The notes under the pieces were generated by a model. The model was given only the letters and a program-made list of their open reading frames with translations. It did no database searches and was not told the DNA's origin. Made by a program: the position numbers and the translations under genes. Below, one piece after another: positions 11,471 to 22,592 of a stretch of DNA of 64,000 nucleotides. Numbering within the stretch: the first letter of the stretch is position 1; every line of letters starts with the position of its first letter. Origin of the DNA: Paratinospora sagittata (taxonomy: Eukaryota > Streptophyta > Magnoliopsida > Ranunculales > Menispermaceae); the NCBI GenBank assembly GCA_035771175.1, contig CM069590.1, positions 31,820,821 to 31,884,820 of the forward strand, in the 5' to 3' direction.

Positions 11471-13642
11471 AAAAGGAAAAAAGAAGAGAAAGAAAGAGGA
11501 AGTTGTTTTGAGGGAAGTCTCAACAACGTTTTCATCAAAGAGCTGGATCTTGGTGATATATGGTCGGATGGAGCTCAAACTTTGTCAGCAAGTTCATATC
11601 GTATGGTTATTCATTCTGGTCGATGGAGTTCTTGATTGGAGTTTTCTTCAAAGAGATATAACCTCCCAAACAAATCTGGTCGGAAAGTCTAAATTTCTCG
11701 CGCAGTTTCGATCAAACTGATAGATCTCCTAAACCTACCATTGGATGGATATGATATTTCAGCGGATGGTTCACAACTAATATTTCAACATTATGAACAA
11801 TTGAGATGTTGATGGGTAAAGTATGTTGTGTGATATAGTCATATGAGTTCAAGTATTTGCAGCAGGAAAGGAGAAATTGTCTGATTAGAGACTTGTTCAT
11901 CAAAGAGACCTATCTTTTCGGTCCACCGTTGGATTGAGCTGATTTTTAGACAGAAGGTTTGCTTCTTAACATAATTAAATCTATACGGTTGATTTTGTGA
12001 TTAAATATTTATGTTTTTAGCTTGATACATCTAAACAGAATATTAAATGGAAAATTGGTAGGGTTGTTTGTATTAGACCTAAATTTAGAATATGAACTTA
12101 GACCTTTCCAAATAGCTTGCATGTCAACTATGTTGACTTAGTTGCCATTGTTGATGAACCCATGATGCAAAATCAGTGATATACATGGCTGAACATGGTG
12201 ACCTAGTGTAAATCGGCAATATGGCCTAAGTATGGAAAATTTCATATTTTAGGGCTTTTGATGCTTTTGGCCTAGAATCATTGAATTGATACAATTTATG
12301 TCTAATTAAGCATGATTAGGGTTGATTATGCTACTGATTTGGTGGTTGTGACCATATCATGGGTTAGGCTTACTTGTGATCAAATGGCCCAATTTGGGCA
12401 TGTTTATACCTAAGGAATTGAAAATCGGTATTTTTGATTAATTGAATGGTTTATGAATGAGAACTATGCATTAGAGGCCTAAGTCATGTGATTTGAGTTG
12501 AATGACGGGATTAGATGGGATTTAGGCCTATTGTCTATATGTGGACTGATTTAAGGTTGATGTGTAATGTCTATGTGATTGAGCATAGAAATTGATGTAT
12601 GGTTGGATATTGATGAATGTTTCTGGATCTTGATTGGGTTGATTCGATTTGGTGTCCGTGTGTGGTTAGATACTCTCGCGAGGCTTGGTTGTGAGTAGAC
12701 TTTATTTATGATTATATCTTTTATGTCATCATATCACTTATAAAGATTGTATGTTGAATGATTGAATGTGTTCTAATGTTTTGAATGATGTATTGATTTG
12801 AGAAAACCTTTTGACTTTGGTTGGGCCCATCTATCTGGCCAATAGGGAGACTTAACCTTGTCATAGGAGGATTTTAGAAAGGAAATATTTGGGAAAAAGA
12901 ACGGTACGTTGAAATAGACGTGCACTAGTAACCTCAAATGAACACGATTGGGGATGAGAACGACACGGTGAAATAAATGTGCACTAGTAACCCCAATGCA
13001 TGTGGAATGTGGATCCAAATTGATAGACTTTTACTTGCATCAAACTTCTTATAAATGCTTGATATCTATATGTTATGGTGAGCTATTAATCATGCTACAC
13101 ATTGACATGCATACATGATATTTATTGATAACATATTTGATTTCTATTCACTGGGCACCGTTGGCTCACCCTCATTTTCCTCTTTCAGGTCCTTCTATCC
13201 CGAATAAGGGCAAAGGAGTAGTCATATCTTGAGGGCCTTGCTGGCGAGAGAATCCAAGGCCTCGATGTGAGTTGAGAGGCATTTTGATTAAACAATGTTT
13301 TAAATTATATTGTAATTATAACACTTACAACATTGTAGTATGAGTGAGTTGGGACTTGTTAGATAGACCATGTTCCATATGACGGTTTTTTTGTACCCTT
13401 AGTTTTGGAATTTATGTGTATGTCCATCTTGATGGACTGTAGGGATTATGGTTTTATTAATGGTTCATTTTTATGGATTATCTCTTGTCTTGGATGCTTA
13501 ATACGGTTGGTAGTTCTGTTTAGTACCTTTTTATATTATGTCGTTGTTTGAGATAAGGCTCGTAGGGTCTCAACCACCTTACGGGGATTGAGGAGTGGTT
13601 GGAGATGCCTACGTCAGGCGTCCCCCTGCATTCAACACGCCA
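11471..13642 (+). repeat. 5' LTR of the Tekay-like element, left-truncated
   Basis: It matches the 3' LTR from about 25419 onward, so about the first 710 bases are missing. It ends '...cacgcca' two to four bases before the PBS and lacks about 38 terminal bases present in the 3' LTR (after 27484). It keeps about 145 bases that the 3' LTR has lost (after 12475 here; near 26444 there). Two copies of a 60-bp subrepeat with 'tgaaata(g/a)a(c/t)gtgcactagtaacc' lie at about 12896-13000. Confidence 0.8.
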
Positions 13643-13646
13643 TACT

Positions 13647-13660
13647 TGGTATCAGAGTGC
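13647..13660 (+). other. Primer-binding site, tRNA-iMet type
   Basis: TGGTATCAGAGTGC, four bases downstream of the 5' LTR end. The first 11 bases match the standard plant PBS complementary to the 3' end of initiator methionine tRNA. Confidence 0.85.
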
Positions 13661-13847
13661 GATTTTACCTGGTTTGGTCTATGTATTGGACTTAGATGAC
13701 TTTGACCTAGGAATTGGGTGAGAGCTTTAGGTGATTAAAAAGCTTAAATGAACTAACTTAAAAACCTTACTATCATATTTTTTGTGTGTATTATATGATA
13801 TGGGTAGTAATGAGGCTTTGTTAATGTTTTAAATTCTTTAATGTGTG

Positions 13848-14930
13848 ATGGTTGCTCGTATGTCTACTTCTCAGTGTCTTGAGGAGAAGCGGGAGATTGG
13901 GACAGCCACACACTGGGCCATCTGATGATGACCGGATGAGGAGGATGGAGGAGATCATTCAGGAGGCGGGCACTAGTGGGGCCGAGGCTAGTGGAGCTGT
14001 AAGGGCAACAGGACCTCAGATGGCTGTACCTCAGCCTATGCCTACACCTGCTCCTACTGTTGTGAAGAACCCCACTGATCGGCGGATCAGACTGCTAGAG
14101 AAGTTCATGAAGCTGGAGGCGAAGGAATTCACTGGTGGGGTTGACTTGAAGAAGGTCGAAGATTGGCTGAAGAATGTTGAGAAGATCAGTCGCTCCTTAG
14201 AGCTGGATGAGGAGTCTCAGTTCCTATGTGCTGCTCACACACTAGAGAATGATGCAGAGGACTAGTGGCTTTCAGTGTTGGATACACAGGGGGCAGTGAA
14301 GAGTTGTGACACCTTCAAACGGTTGTTCTTACAGGCTTACGTTGCAGAGACTAAAAGGCAGGCGAAGCAACGTGAGTTTCTGAATCTCGTACAGGGTACT
14401 ATGTCAGTCAGGGAGTACGAGCTCACATTCAGGCAGCTCGCAGTTTATGCCCCTGGGTTAGTTCAGACACCGAGTGACAAGACTATGAGGTTCTCTTTAG
14501 ACCTACGGCCTACGATCCGGCAGGCCTTATCTGTGACGAAGATGACTGATTTTGCCACAGTGGTCCAGAGGGCCAAACAATATAAGTTGGCTAAGCGGGT
14601 TGATAGTATGTCTACACGGGCAGCTCCGGGTGTACAGACTTTACTGGCACAGTCTGGGGCATAGTTCCAGAGGGTGCTCAGAGTGGGGCATCCCATATTT
14701 AGACTGGTGTGATGACCTCATCAATGGTTTCCTCTCCTGTCCGGATTCCCATTCAGGCACCGAGTGCATCGAGATCCTCATTCCCACAGACTGTTGGCCG
14801 AGGCAGAAGCAGTGGCTGAGGAGGCTCTGTGGCGACATCTCAGACTGGATCATCTGCACCCAAGGCTCCGTTCATATGTTACCAGTGTGGACAGGCTGAG
14901 CATAAGAAGTCAGAGTGTCCGAGTCTTCAG
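13848..14930 (+). pseudogene. Gag, Tekay-like chromovirus
   Basis: The natural start is probably ATG at 13848 (MVARMSTSQ), followed by a +1 shift near 13880. The frame then carries the chromoviral gag core: FMKLEAKEFTGG, a DWLKNVEKI block, and after a stop at 14263-14265 (Trp TGG to TAG) the FLQAYVAETKRQAK and SVREYELTF blocks. Another break follows at about 14664. The CCHC zinc knuckle is at about 14877-14918 (CYQCGQAEHKKSEC) and has all four ligands. Gag would form the virus-like particle and bind RNA. Not functional as it stands. Confidence 0.85.
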
Positions 14931-15029
14931 AGGGCTCCGAGATTTGTGCAAGCGTCTAGTGCCAGAGAGACAACGAAGGCAGCTACTGAGCCAGACCCTA
15001 CAGCATCCAGGACCTTGGTGAAAGGTACT

Positions 15030-15467
15030 CTTATTATTTGTGGTGCTTCTATGCATGTATTATTTGACGCCGAGTCTACATTATCATTCATATCCGGACG
15101 CATGGTAGATAGTTTGCATTTGACTCCCATTAGGGCTAGTACATGGTTAGTGGTGAGTACTGTAGCAGGGGAGAGGATCTACCTGAACATGATCTGTAGC
15201 CAGTGTGTGGTTCAAAATGGTGATATTGAGATGCCTGTTGACTTTCGAGTCCTAGAGTTTTTAGAGTTTGATGCAATTCTAGGGATAGATTGGCTCGCTG
15301 CTTATCATGCAGTTGTCGACTGTTTCGCGAAGCGAGTCATTTTCCAGATCCCAGGACACCCAGTGTTTACACTACAGGGTAGAGCTTCAGACCAGACAGT
15401 CACGAGGGGTAGATTTGTGACTGATGGAGATAGGGAGATTTTGGCTGGGTTAGTGCCTGATGAGTAA
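15030..15467 (+). pseudogene. Aspartic protease domain, Tekay-like
   Basis: This region is continuous with the zinc knuckle in the frame that begins at 14829. The active-site position reads LFDAEST (Asp codon about 15066) where aspartic proteases carry D-S/T-G. The second hallmark, AILGIDWL, is present at about 15273. The frame ends at a TAA (15465-15467) just before the [18 protein letters not shown] segment linking to RT. The protease would release gag and pol products. The same DAEST occurs in the second copy near 63.77 kb. Confidence 0.8.
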
Positions 15468-15479
15468 CAAACTAGTGAG

Positions 15480-16278
15480 GTGATACTTGAGGATATTTCC
15501 ATTGTTAGGGACTTTCCAGATGTGTTCCTTGCAGATCTGCCAGGATTACCACCGAAGCGAGAAATCGATTTCATCATTGAACTAGTCCCTGACACGAAGC
15601 CTATCTCCATGGCACCATATAGAATGGTGCTAGCTGAGTTGAGAGAGTTGCAGAAACAGCTCGAGGAGTTATTGGCTAAGGGCTTTATTTCCCCGAGCGT
15701 GTCACCTTGGGGAGCTCCAGTTTTTTGTGAAAAAGAAGGATGAGAGCTTGCGGTTGTGCATTTGCTATTGCCAATTGAACAGGGTGACCATCAAGAACAA
15801 GTATTCTTTCCCAAGGATTGATGACTTGTTTGATCAGTTGAGGGGAGCGAGGTATTTTTCAAAGATTGATTTGTGCTCCGGGTATCATCAATTGAGGATC
15901 AGGGAGGAGGATGTGCCTAAAACAGCATTCAGGACCCGCTATGGACATTATGAGTTCCTTGTGATGCCATTTGGTGTGACTAATGCACCGACGATGTTCA
16001 TGGACCTGATGTAGAGGGTCTTTAGGCCGTATCTGGATAAGTTTGTCATCATCTTCATTGATGACATATTGGTGTATTCCAAGACTCGAGATGAGCATGA
16101 GGAACACCTCAGAGTGACCATGCAAACTCTAAGAGAACATAGGCTATATGCAAAGCTGAGCAAGTGCGAGTTTTGGATCACCGAGGTGAAGTTCTTAGGT
16201 AATGTGGTGAGTTCTGAGGGGATTTAAGTTGATCCGTCTAATGTTGAAGGCATTATCAGTTGGCCTAGGCCTGCCACA
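15480..16278 (+). pseudogene. Reverse transcriptase domain, Tekay-like
   Basis: This is the polymerase that copies genomic RNA into DNA. Visible blocks: [20 protein letters not shown], a +1 frameshift at the T run near 15721, then [15 protein letters not shown], the [19 protein letters not shown] box and the catalytic FIDDILVYS (16054-16080). Stops interrupt it at 16012-16014 (Gln CAG to TAG) and 16226-16228. The palm-domain order is complete and no large deletion is visible. Confidence 0.9.
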
Positions 16279-16836
16279 GTGACCGAGATCAAAAGCTTTC
16301 TTGGGTTAGCTGGTTACTATAGGAGATTCGTTCAGGGATTCTCTAAGATAGCTACGCCTATGACTAGGCTCACCCAGAAAGATGTGTCCTTTGTATGGAC
16401 TGAGGAGTGTGAGAATGCCTTTTTAGAGTTGAAGAAAAAATTGACATCTGCGCCAGTGTTAATTTTGCCAGAGCCTGATCAGGAGTTGGTTATCTACACT
16501 GATGCCTCGCATATCGGCTTGGGTTGCGTGTTGATGCAGAAGGATAGGATCATTGCTTATGCATCGAGGCAGTTGAAGGTGCATGAAAAAAACTATCTTG
16601 TTCATGACTTAGAACTGGCAGCAGTGGTTTTTGCTCTGAAGATTTGAAGGCATTATCTCTATGGTAAGAGATTCACTTTTTATTCTGACCACAAGAGCCT
16701 CATGTACTTGTTCTCTAAGAAGAAATTGAACATGAGGCAAAGAAGGTGGTTAGAGCTCCTCAAAGACTATGATTTTACATTGGAATACCACCCTGGTAAA
16801 GCTAATGTAGTGGCTTATGCGTTGAGCAAGAAGTAG
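16279..16836 (+). pseudogene. RNase H domain, Tekay-like
   Basis: It follows RT directly: the [14 protein letters not shown] linker, then [15 protein letters not shown] with the first catalytic Asp (about 16501), the ELAAVVFAL block with the Glu, and [11 protein letters not shown] with the next Asp. The tail reads [18 protein letters not shown]. Stops are at 16645-16647 (Trp TGG to TGA) and 16834-16836. It degrades the RNA strand of the RNA-DNA hybrid. Confidence 0.88.
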
Positions 16837-16848
16837 GTAGAAACAGTT

Positions 16849-17794
16849 ATGGTAGCACGCCAGATGTCTCATGAGTGGAAACTACTTGAGGCGGCTACAG
16901 TGACGAGTTTATGTGCTACCCATTCAGATCAGATTATGATATGTGCTCAGATGAGAGCTCAGCCTACACAGGTCCAGGAGGTGAGTGACCAACAGAGACT
17001 TGACGTTGATTATGTGATGTACAAGTCTGGGGCAGAGAGCAGTGATTTTACTGATTGGCACGTGTCATCTGATGGTGCCTTGAGATTTAGGGGACGTTTA
17101 TGGGTTCCCGCAGATCCACGACTCAGACAGAGTGTGCTCTAGGAGGGTCATAGATCTCATTATTCTATTCATCCTGGCAGAACCAAGATGTATCATGATA
17201 TGAAAAGGATGTATTGGTGACCTGACATGAAGAGAGAGATAACTCAGTTCATTCAGAGGAGTGAGATTTGTCAGAGAGTCAAAGCTGCGGATCAGAGGCC
17301 TGGAGGGCAGATGCAACCACTTGCCATTCATGAGTGGAAGTGGGAACATGTCACTATGGAATTTGTTGTGGGATTACCCAATACCCCAATAAGACATAAT
17401 GTCGTTTGGGTTATTATTGATCGCTTGACTAAGTCAGCTAACTTTTTAACGGTGAACACTAGGGATTTTATGGACAAGCTGGACAGACTCTATATGCGAG
17501 AAATAGTTAGATTACATGGGGTGCCAGTTTCGATTGTGTCAGATAGGGATCTGAGGTTTACATCGGTATTCTGGCAAGGGTTGCAGAGGCAGCTCGGCAC
17601 CAGACTAGATCTCAGTATCGCTTTTCACCCTCGGACGGATGGCCAGTTTGAGAGGTTGATATCGATTGTGGAGGATATGCTTCGAGCTTTTGTCCTTGAG
17701 TCTAGTGGTAACTGGGAGGAGTACATACATCTGTGTGAGTTCACATACAACAACAGTTATCAGTCCAGTATTGGCATGGCTCCTTTTGAGGCAT
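16849..17794 (+). pseudogene. Integrase, N-terminal and core part, Tekay-like
   Basis: The HHCC finger region is degenerate: RSHYSIHPG carries His residues, but the Cys pair reads SEIC instead of C-x2-C. In the core the first catalytic residue is Glu (VTMEFVVGLP), where the sister copy has Asp; the second Asp is in VSDRDLRF and the Glu is in DGQFERL. Stops at 17140-17142 (CAG to TAG) and 17218-17220 (TGG to TGA). The reading frame is cut in the EAL codons by the CRM-like insertion and resumes at 23971. Confidence 0.88.
17790..17794 (+). other. Target-site duplication GGCAT, left copy
   Basis: GGCAT precedes the TG terminus of the CRM-like element. The identical GGCAT at 23971-23975 follows its CA terminus. 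Removing one copy and the element joins the integrase frame exactly. Confidence 0.95.
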
Positions 17795-18836
17795 TGATAT
17801 GAACTCCACCAACAATTGTGATGAAACCCAATAACAATGATGGATTAGAACCCCAAGATCATGTAGACAAGATTGGTTGAGCCTTGACCCGTCACCTAAC
17901 TAGATGAAAAACCAAGACTACGAAGGATTGAAATGCCACACCACGATTCAACAATCAAGGTGATAAGTTTGGTTGCTCGAACGCCACAAGATTAACTTGA
18001 TAAGTTCAAAGAGTTCTCTTAAGAACAAAGAGGACACAAGACCTCACAAGGATGTTAAATTCTGAAAACATAATCCCCATTCAAATTCGAGCTACCACTC
18101 TATATATACTTGGAACAACCCTCCAAGAATAGGAAAAGACATAACTAAATTTAAAATAATACAAACATCAACATAAACAAGTCCCCACATTTTTAGGCCT
18201 CTTGGACTTCTAAAGGACAAGTCCCCATGTTTTTAGGCCTCTTGGAATTCTAAAGGACAAGTCCCCACATTTTTAGACATCTTGGACTTCTAAAGGACAA
18301 GTCCCCACATTTTTAGGCCTCTTGGACTTCTAAAGAACAAGTCCCCACGTTTTTAGGCCTCTTGGACTTCTAAAGGACAAGTCCCCACGTTTTTAGGCCT
18401 CTTGGACTTCTAAAGAACAAGTCCCCACGTTTTTAGGCCTCTTGGACTTTTAAAGGCAACCAAAATAGCTAATTGACTAAGTTCAATGTATTTAAAACAT
18501 AACCAGCCAGGACCAAGTTTATTCCCCTATTTAATATCCTTGAAACTCAACAAATTCATGCCCTTTGATGGTTAGTCCATGCTGGCACGTTTTGTGTGCT
18601 AATTAGCTTCTTCAATTGCTTTGATGACATGGACTAAGCCTTGATTATTATTTGAGCCCATCTTGGTCTTTTTAGAATCAGCCCTATTATCTTGGATTAG
18701 CCCATTTAGCATTTCCTTGAAATGTTTGGCTCTAAGTCTTGTAATTGGACCACTTGGAAGTGACAAAGGGTCTTGTGCATATTCAGCTCCATTCCCAAGT
18801 GTATGATCAACTTGTCCATCTCCTTGGTTTGCATCG
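17795..18836 (-). repeat. 3' LTR of the CRM-like element
   Basis: 1042 bp. Its inner edge reads '...tttgcatcg' where the other LTR has '...tttccatca'. It contains seven 40-bp units and a TATA-like ctctatatatac (18098-18109, complement). The last ~79 codons of pol overlap it (18836-18599). Confidence 0.92.
18181..18457 (-). repeat. 40-bp minisatellite in 3' LTR (7 units)
   Basis: Units begin 'gtccccac' at 18181, 18221, 18261, 18301, 18341, 18381 and 18421, exactly 40 bases apart; the last is partial. Variation is confined to a few positions, for example cacat/catgt/cacgt and aaaggacaa/aaagaacaa. Confidence 0.97.
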
Positions 18837-19333
18837 TTCTCCCCCTCTCGAGAAGGATTTGTCCTCAAATCATCACCTACATCAAAAGGAGACAAATCAG
18901 CAACATTAAAGCTTGCACTGACACCATACTCACCTGGTAAGTCAAGCTTGTAGGCATTATCATTGATACGTTCCACTATTTGAAATGGTCCATCACCCCG
19001 AGGTAGGAGTTTTGAACGCCGTTTCTCCGGAAAACTGTCCTTCCTTAAGTGTAACCAAACCCAATCTCTCGGTTCAAACACTACCTTTTTGCGTCCCTTG
19101 TTGGCTTATTGGACATATTGTTTAGTTCCCCTTTCAATGTTCAACCGTGCATTTTCATGAATCATCTTTACAAATTCTGCCTTTTTTTTGCCATCTAAGT
19201 TTACACGTTCACTCAAAGGTAAAGAAGTTAAATCCAAAGGTGACAATGGGTTAAAACCATAAACCATTTCAAATGGTGAAAATTTAGTTGCAGAATGAAT
19301 ACTTCGATTATAAGAAAATTCAACATGTAGCAA
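18599..19333 (-). pseudogene. Integrase C-terminus of the CRM-like element, entering the LTR
   Basis: 19333-19106 reads [27 protein letters not shown], the end of the integrase core. A Gln codon (CAA to TAA) then breaks the frame near 19104, and 19081-18599 continues with FEPRDWVWLHLRKDSFPEKR and the GDGPFQIVERINDNAYKLDL chromovirus GPF/Y-like module. The protein crosses into the 3' LTR at 18836 and ends at 18599 after GPITRLRAKHFKEMLN. In CRM elements this pol-LTR overlap and the basic tail are known features; the tail is linked to centromere targeting in some groups. Whether this copy belongs to such a group is not shown. Confidence 0.85.
18837..18849 (-). other. Polypurine tract of the CRM-like element
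   Basis: Minus strand GAGAGGGGGAGAA immediately precedes the 3' LTR. This is the expected primer for plus-strand DNA synthesis. Confidence 0.85.
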
Positions 19334-19351
19334 ACAATCTTCCCCATGTTC

Positions 19352-20494
19352 TCAAGTTCTTTTTAATGATAGTCGTAACAAAGAAGACAAAGTTCTATTT
19401 AGTACTTCAGTTTGACCATCCATTTGTGGATGACAAGTAGTAGAAAACAATAACTTGGTTCCCAACTTTCCCCACAAAGTCTTCCAAAAGTAACTCAAAA
19501 ACCTTGCATCCCTATCAGAAACAATGGTCCTAGGCATGCCATGTAACCTAACAACTTCTTTGAAGAACAAATCAGCTACATGTGATGCATCATCAGTTTT
19601 ATGACATGCAATGAAGTGTGCCATCTTGGAAAATCTATCTACCACCACAAAAACTGAATCTCTCCCCCTGTTAGTCCTAGGTAATCCCAAAACAAAATCC
19701 ATAGAAATATTAGTCCAAGGTTCACTAGGTATTGGCAAAGGGGTGTACAAACCATGGGGTTTCAACTTAGACTTGGCCTGTTTACGCGTGATACACTTCT
19801 CACAGATTCTTTCCACATCACGTTTCATATGAGGCCAAAAAAAATGATCATGCAAAATTCCTAATGTCTTAGCTACACCAAAATGACCCATCAAACCACC
19901 ACCATGAGCTTCTCTCACAAACAATTCACGCAAAGAACACATAGGCACACACAATTTATTTTCCCGAAACAAAAATCCATCATGCCTATAAAACTTACCA
20001 AATGCCACTTTTTCACATGCATTGAACACTTCACCAAAATCAGAATCTTGTGCATACAAATCCTTAATGTATTCAAAACCAAGCAATTTTGTATCTAAAA
20101 TGGAAAGTAAAGCATACCTTCGGGACAATGCGTCAGCCACCACGTTTTCCTTACCTTGCTTGTATCTGATCACATAAGGGAATGTTTCAATGAATTCCAC
20201 CCACTTGGCATGGCGTCTGTTCAACCTTTGCTTTCCTTTCAAATGCTTCAAAGATTCATGATCTGTGTGAATCACGAATTCCTTTGGCCATATATAGTGC
20301 TGCCAATTTTCCAAAGCCCATATCAAGGCGTACATCTCCTTATCATAAGTAGGGTAATTTAGGGCTTCCCCACTCAACTTTTCACTAAAATAAGCAACTG
20401 GACGGCCTTCTTGAATCAAAATAGCTCCAATACCTATACCTGAAGCATCACACTCAATTTCAAAAGTTTTAGAAAAGTTAGGTAAAACAAGCAA
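19352..20494 (-). pseudogene. RNase H and integrase core, CRM-like
   Basis: RNase H comes first: [16 protein letters not shown], then [12 protein letters not shown], then [15 protein letters not shown]. The tether [16 protein letters not shown] follows. The integrase finger shows HFGVAKT and a Cys region (CEKCITRK) in which a Cys seems replaced by Arg. The core has [11 protein letters not shown] (Asp), IVSDRDARF (Asp) and [11 protein letters not shown] (Glu), so the DDE set is present. The frame breaks near 19350 with a stop plus compensating single-base shifts in AAAAA/GGGG runs. Confidence 0.9.
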
Positions 20495-20539
20495 AGGTGC
20501 ATTAGTTAACTTTTCTTTGATCAGATTAAATGTCTTTTC

Positions 20540-21580
20540 TTATTCTTTCCCCCACTTAAACGGTACATTTTTCTTGATGACTTCAGTAAGAGGTGAGGCT
20601 AAGCTACTAAAATCACGCACAAACAGTCTATAGAAGCTAGCTAAGCCGTGGAAACTCCTCACTTGGCTGATTGCTGTAGGCGTTGGCCACTCTTGGATTG
20701 CCTTAACCTTTTCCTCGTCCTCCTCAATTCCTCTCTTACTAACAACCAAACCAAGAAACACCAGTGTATCCGTGCAAAAGGTGCACTTCTTGAGATTAGC
20801 AAACAACTTTTCTTTCCTTAGAATTTCCAAAACAGATTTCAAATGCATTACATGTTCTTCCAAGTTTTTGCTATAAATTAGGATATCATTAAAATACACA
20901 ACGACAAATCTGCCAATAAATGCACGCAAAACATGGTTCATTAAACGCATAAATGTGCTCGGAGCATTAGTTAAACCGAAAGGCATCACTAACCACTCAT
21001 ACAAACCATATTTAGTCTTAAAAGCAGTTTTCCATTCATCACCTTCCTTCATCCTAATCTGATGATATCCACTCTTAAGATCAATTTTTGTAAAGACACA
21101 AGAATCATGCAATTCATCCAGCATATCGTCTAATCTAGGAATGGGATGACGATACTTTACCGTTATGTTGTTGATAGCTCGGCAGTCAACACACATCCTC
21201 CATGTTCCATCCTTCTTAGGAACTAACAGCAGCGTAACTGCACAAGGACTCATGCTTCCACGCACGTACCCCTTCTCCAATAATTCACCAACTTGCCTTT
21301 GGAGTTCCATGGTCTCCTCGGGATTACTCCTATAAGCAGGTCGGTTTGGAATTGATGCACCTGGTATGAAATCAATTTGATGTTCAATCCCTCGGATTGG
21401 AGGTAATCCATAAGGTACTTCTTCGGGAAGGACATCTTCAAACTCCTGTAAAAGAGAAACAATAACGCTCGGCAAAGCACCGACGCGATCATTAGTACAT
21501 AAAAGAGCCTCCTTGTACATGAGTACAATAAGGGGCTGGTGTGATAATAATGCTATCTTGATATCACTTTTTTTTTGCAA
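20540..21580 (-). pseudogene. Reverse transcriptase, CRM-like
   Basis: A 346-codon open stretch covering the linker to protease and the full [91 protein letters not shown]. The catalytic box reads [11 protein letters not shown]: Asn replaces the first Asp of the expected DD pair (GAT to AAT), which should abolish polymerase activity. Upstream, a one-base shift in an A9 run (about 21568-21576) separates it from the preceding frame; downstream a Gln codon (CAA to TAA) closes it at 20540. Confidence 0.92.
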
Positions 21581-22367
21581 TGCAATTGAATTTTTCCTCT
21601 CTTGCTCTCACTATGGCTGAAATCCCCTCTCTTTCTTTTTCTCTTTGATCAATGTTTTTCTCTCTTTTTTTTTCAATTTCGGCCTTCTTTTCTTTTTCTT
21701 TCTTTTTTTCATTTGAGCTTTGTAACTTTAATTGGTCCTCCCTGACTTGTTTTGGAGCCAATGGCACAAGAATAATAGGCTTTCCTTTATGAGTGAAAGA
21801 ATACCTATTTGTGAATCCATTATGCTTAGCCCTTTTATCATACTGTCATGGTCTTCCCAACAATAAATGGCATGGATGCATAGGAACCACATCACAAAGC
21901 ACCTCATCCTCATATTTACCCATGGATAATGCCACCAACACTTGCCTTGTCACCTTGATTTCGCCACAGTCATTCAGCCACTGAAGCCGATAAGGGTGAG
22001 GATGTTTCAAGGTAGTTAAGGCCAATTTCTCCACCAAATAAGTGCTGGCTACGTTTGTGCAACTCCCTCCATCGATAATGACACTGCAAACTTTGTTGTT
22101 TACAAAGCACCGAGTATGAAACAAGTTCTCCCTTTGGTTACTTTCTTCCTCCTTAACCTGCACATTGAGAACTCGCCTTGCTACCAATAAATCTCCAACC
22201 ACAGCACTTTGCTCATCATCGGCATCCTCCAAAGGTGGCATGTCAGCATCATCTACTTCATCCCTCAACATACGCCTCATCTCCCCTAACAACGCTTGCA
22301 TTTGGAGGTTCGAAACTGCATGTTGTCGAACTTCTTCGGTTGTATCTTCTTCTTGATTATTGGACAT
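21564..22367 (-). pseudogene. Gag N-terminus fused to protease, CRM-like
   Basis: The ATG at 22367 (MSNNQEEDTTEEVRQ) is the likely start. The N-terminal stretch leads within about 45 codons straight into DDADMPPLEDADDEQS and then the protease: NNKVCSVIIDGGSCTNVAST, LQWLNDCGEIKVTRQ and CHLLLGRP. The usual gag core and CCHC knuckle are not there, so about 300 residues appear deleted without loss of frame. A Trp codon TGG to TGA stops the frame near 21846, and a Lys/Glu-rich linker (21767-21564) follows. The copy could not make its own capsid. Confidence 0.8.
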
Positions 22368-22592
22368 ATTTAAAATCTGCAAAACAAGGTTAGAATCCTC
22401 ACAACACTCCCTCACGTGTTTCACTCAAGAATTTGATACACTTGCACTCGTGTTTTCACTCTAAACGGCTTTTACCCTCTTATGGTCTCACACACTCTTG
22501 CCTTTTTCCACTCTTTTGTGTCTTTTTTAGTTCTTAATCAAACTTCAAGAAACTAATTCAAAATAACTAGCAGCAATTCAAAAATGAGAAAC

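Noticed and set aside
13647..13660. tRNA gene fragment
   Set aside because: Only the 3' acceptor complement is present, next to an LTR; it is a primer-binding site, as are those at 22858 and 46947.
18181..18457. Possible CRISPR array
   Set aside because: Units abut directly with no unique spacers, lie inside an LTR and recur in the partner LTR; this is a minisatellite in a plant genome.
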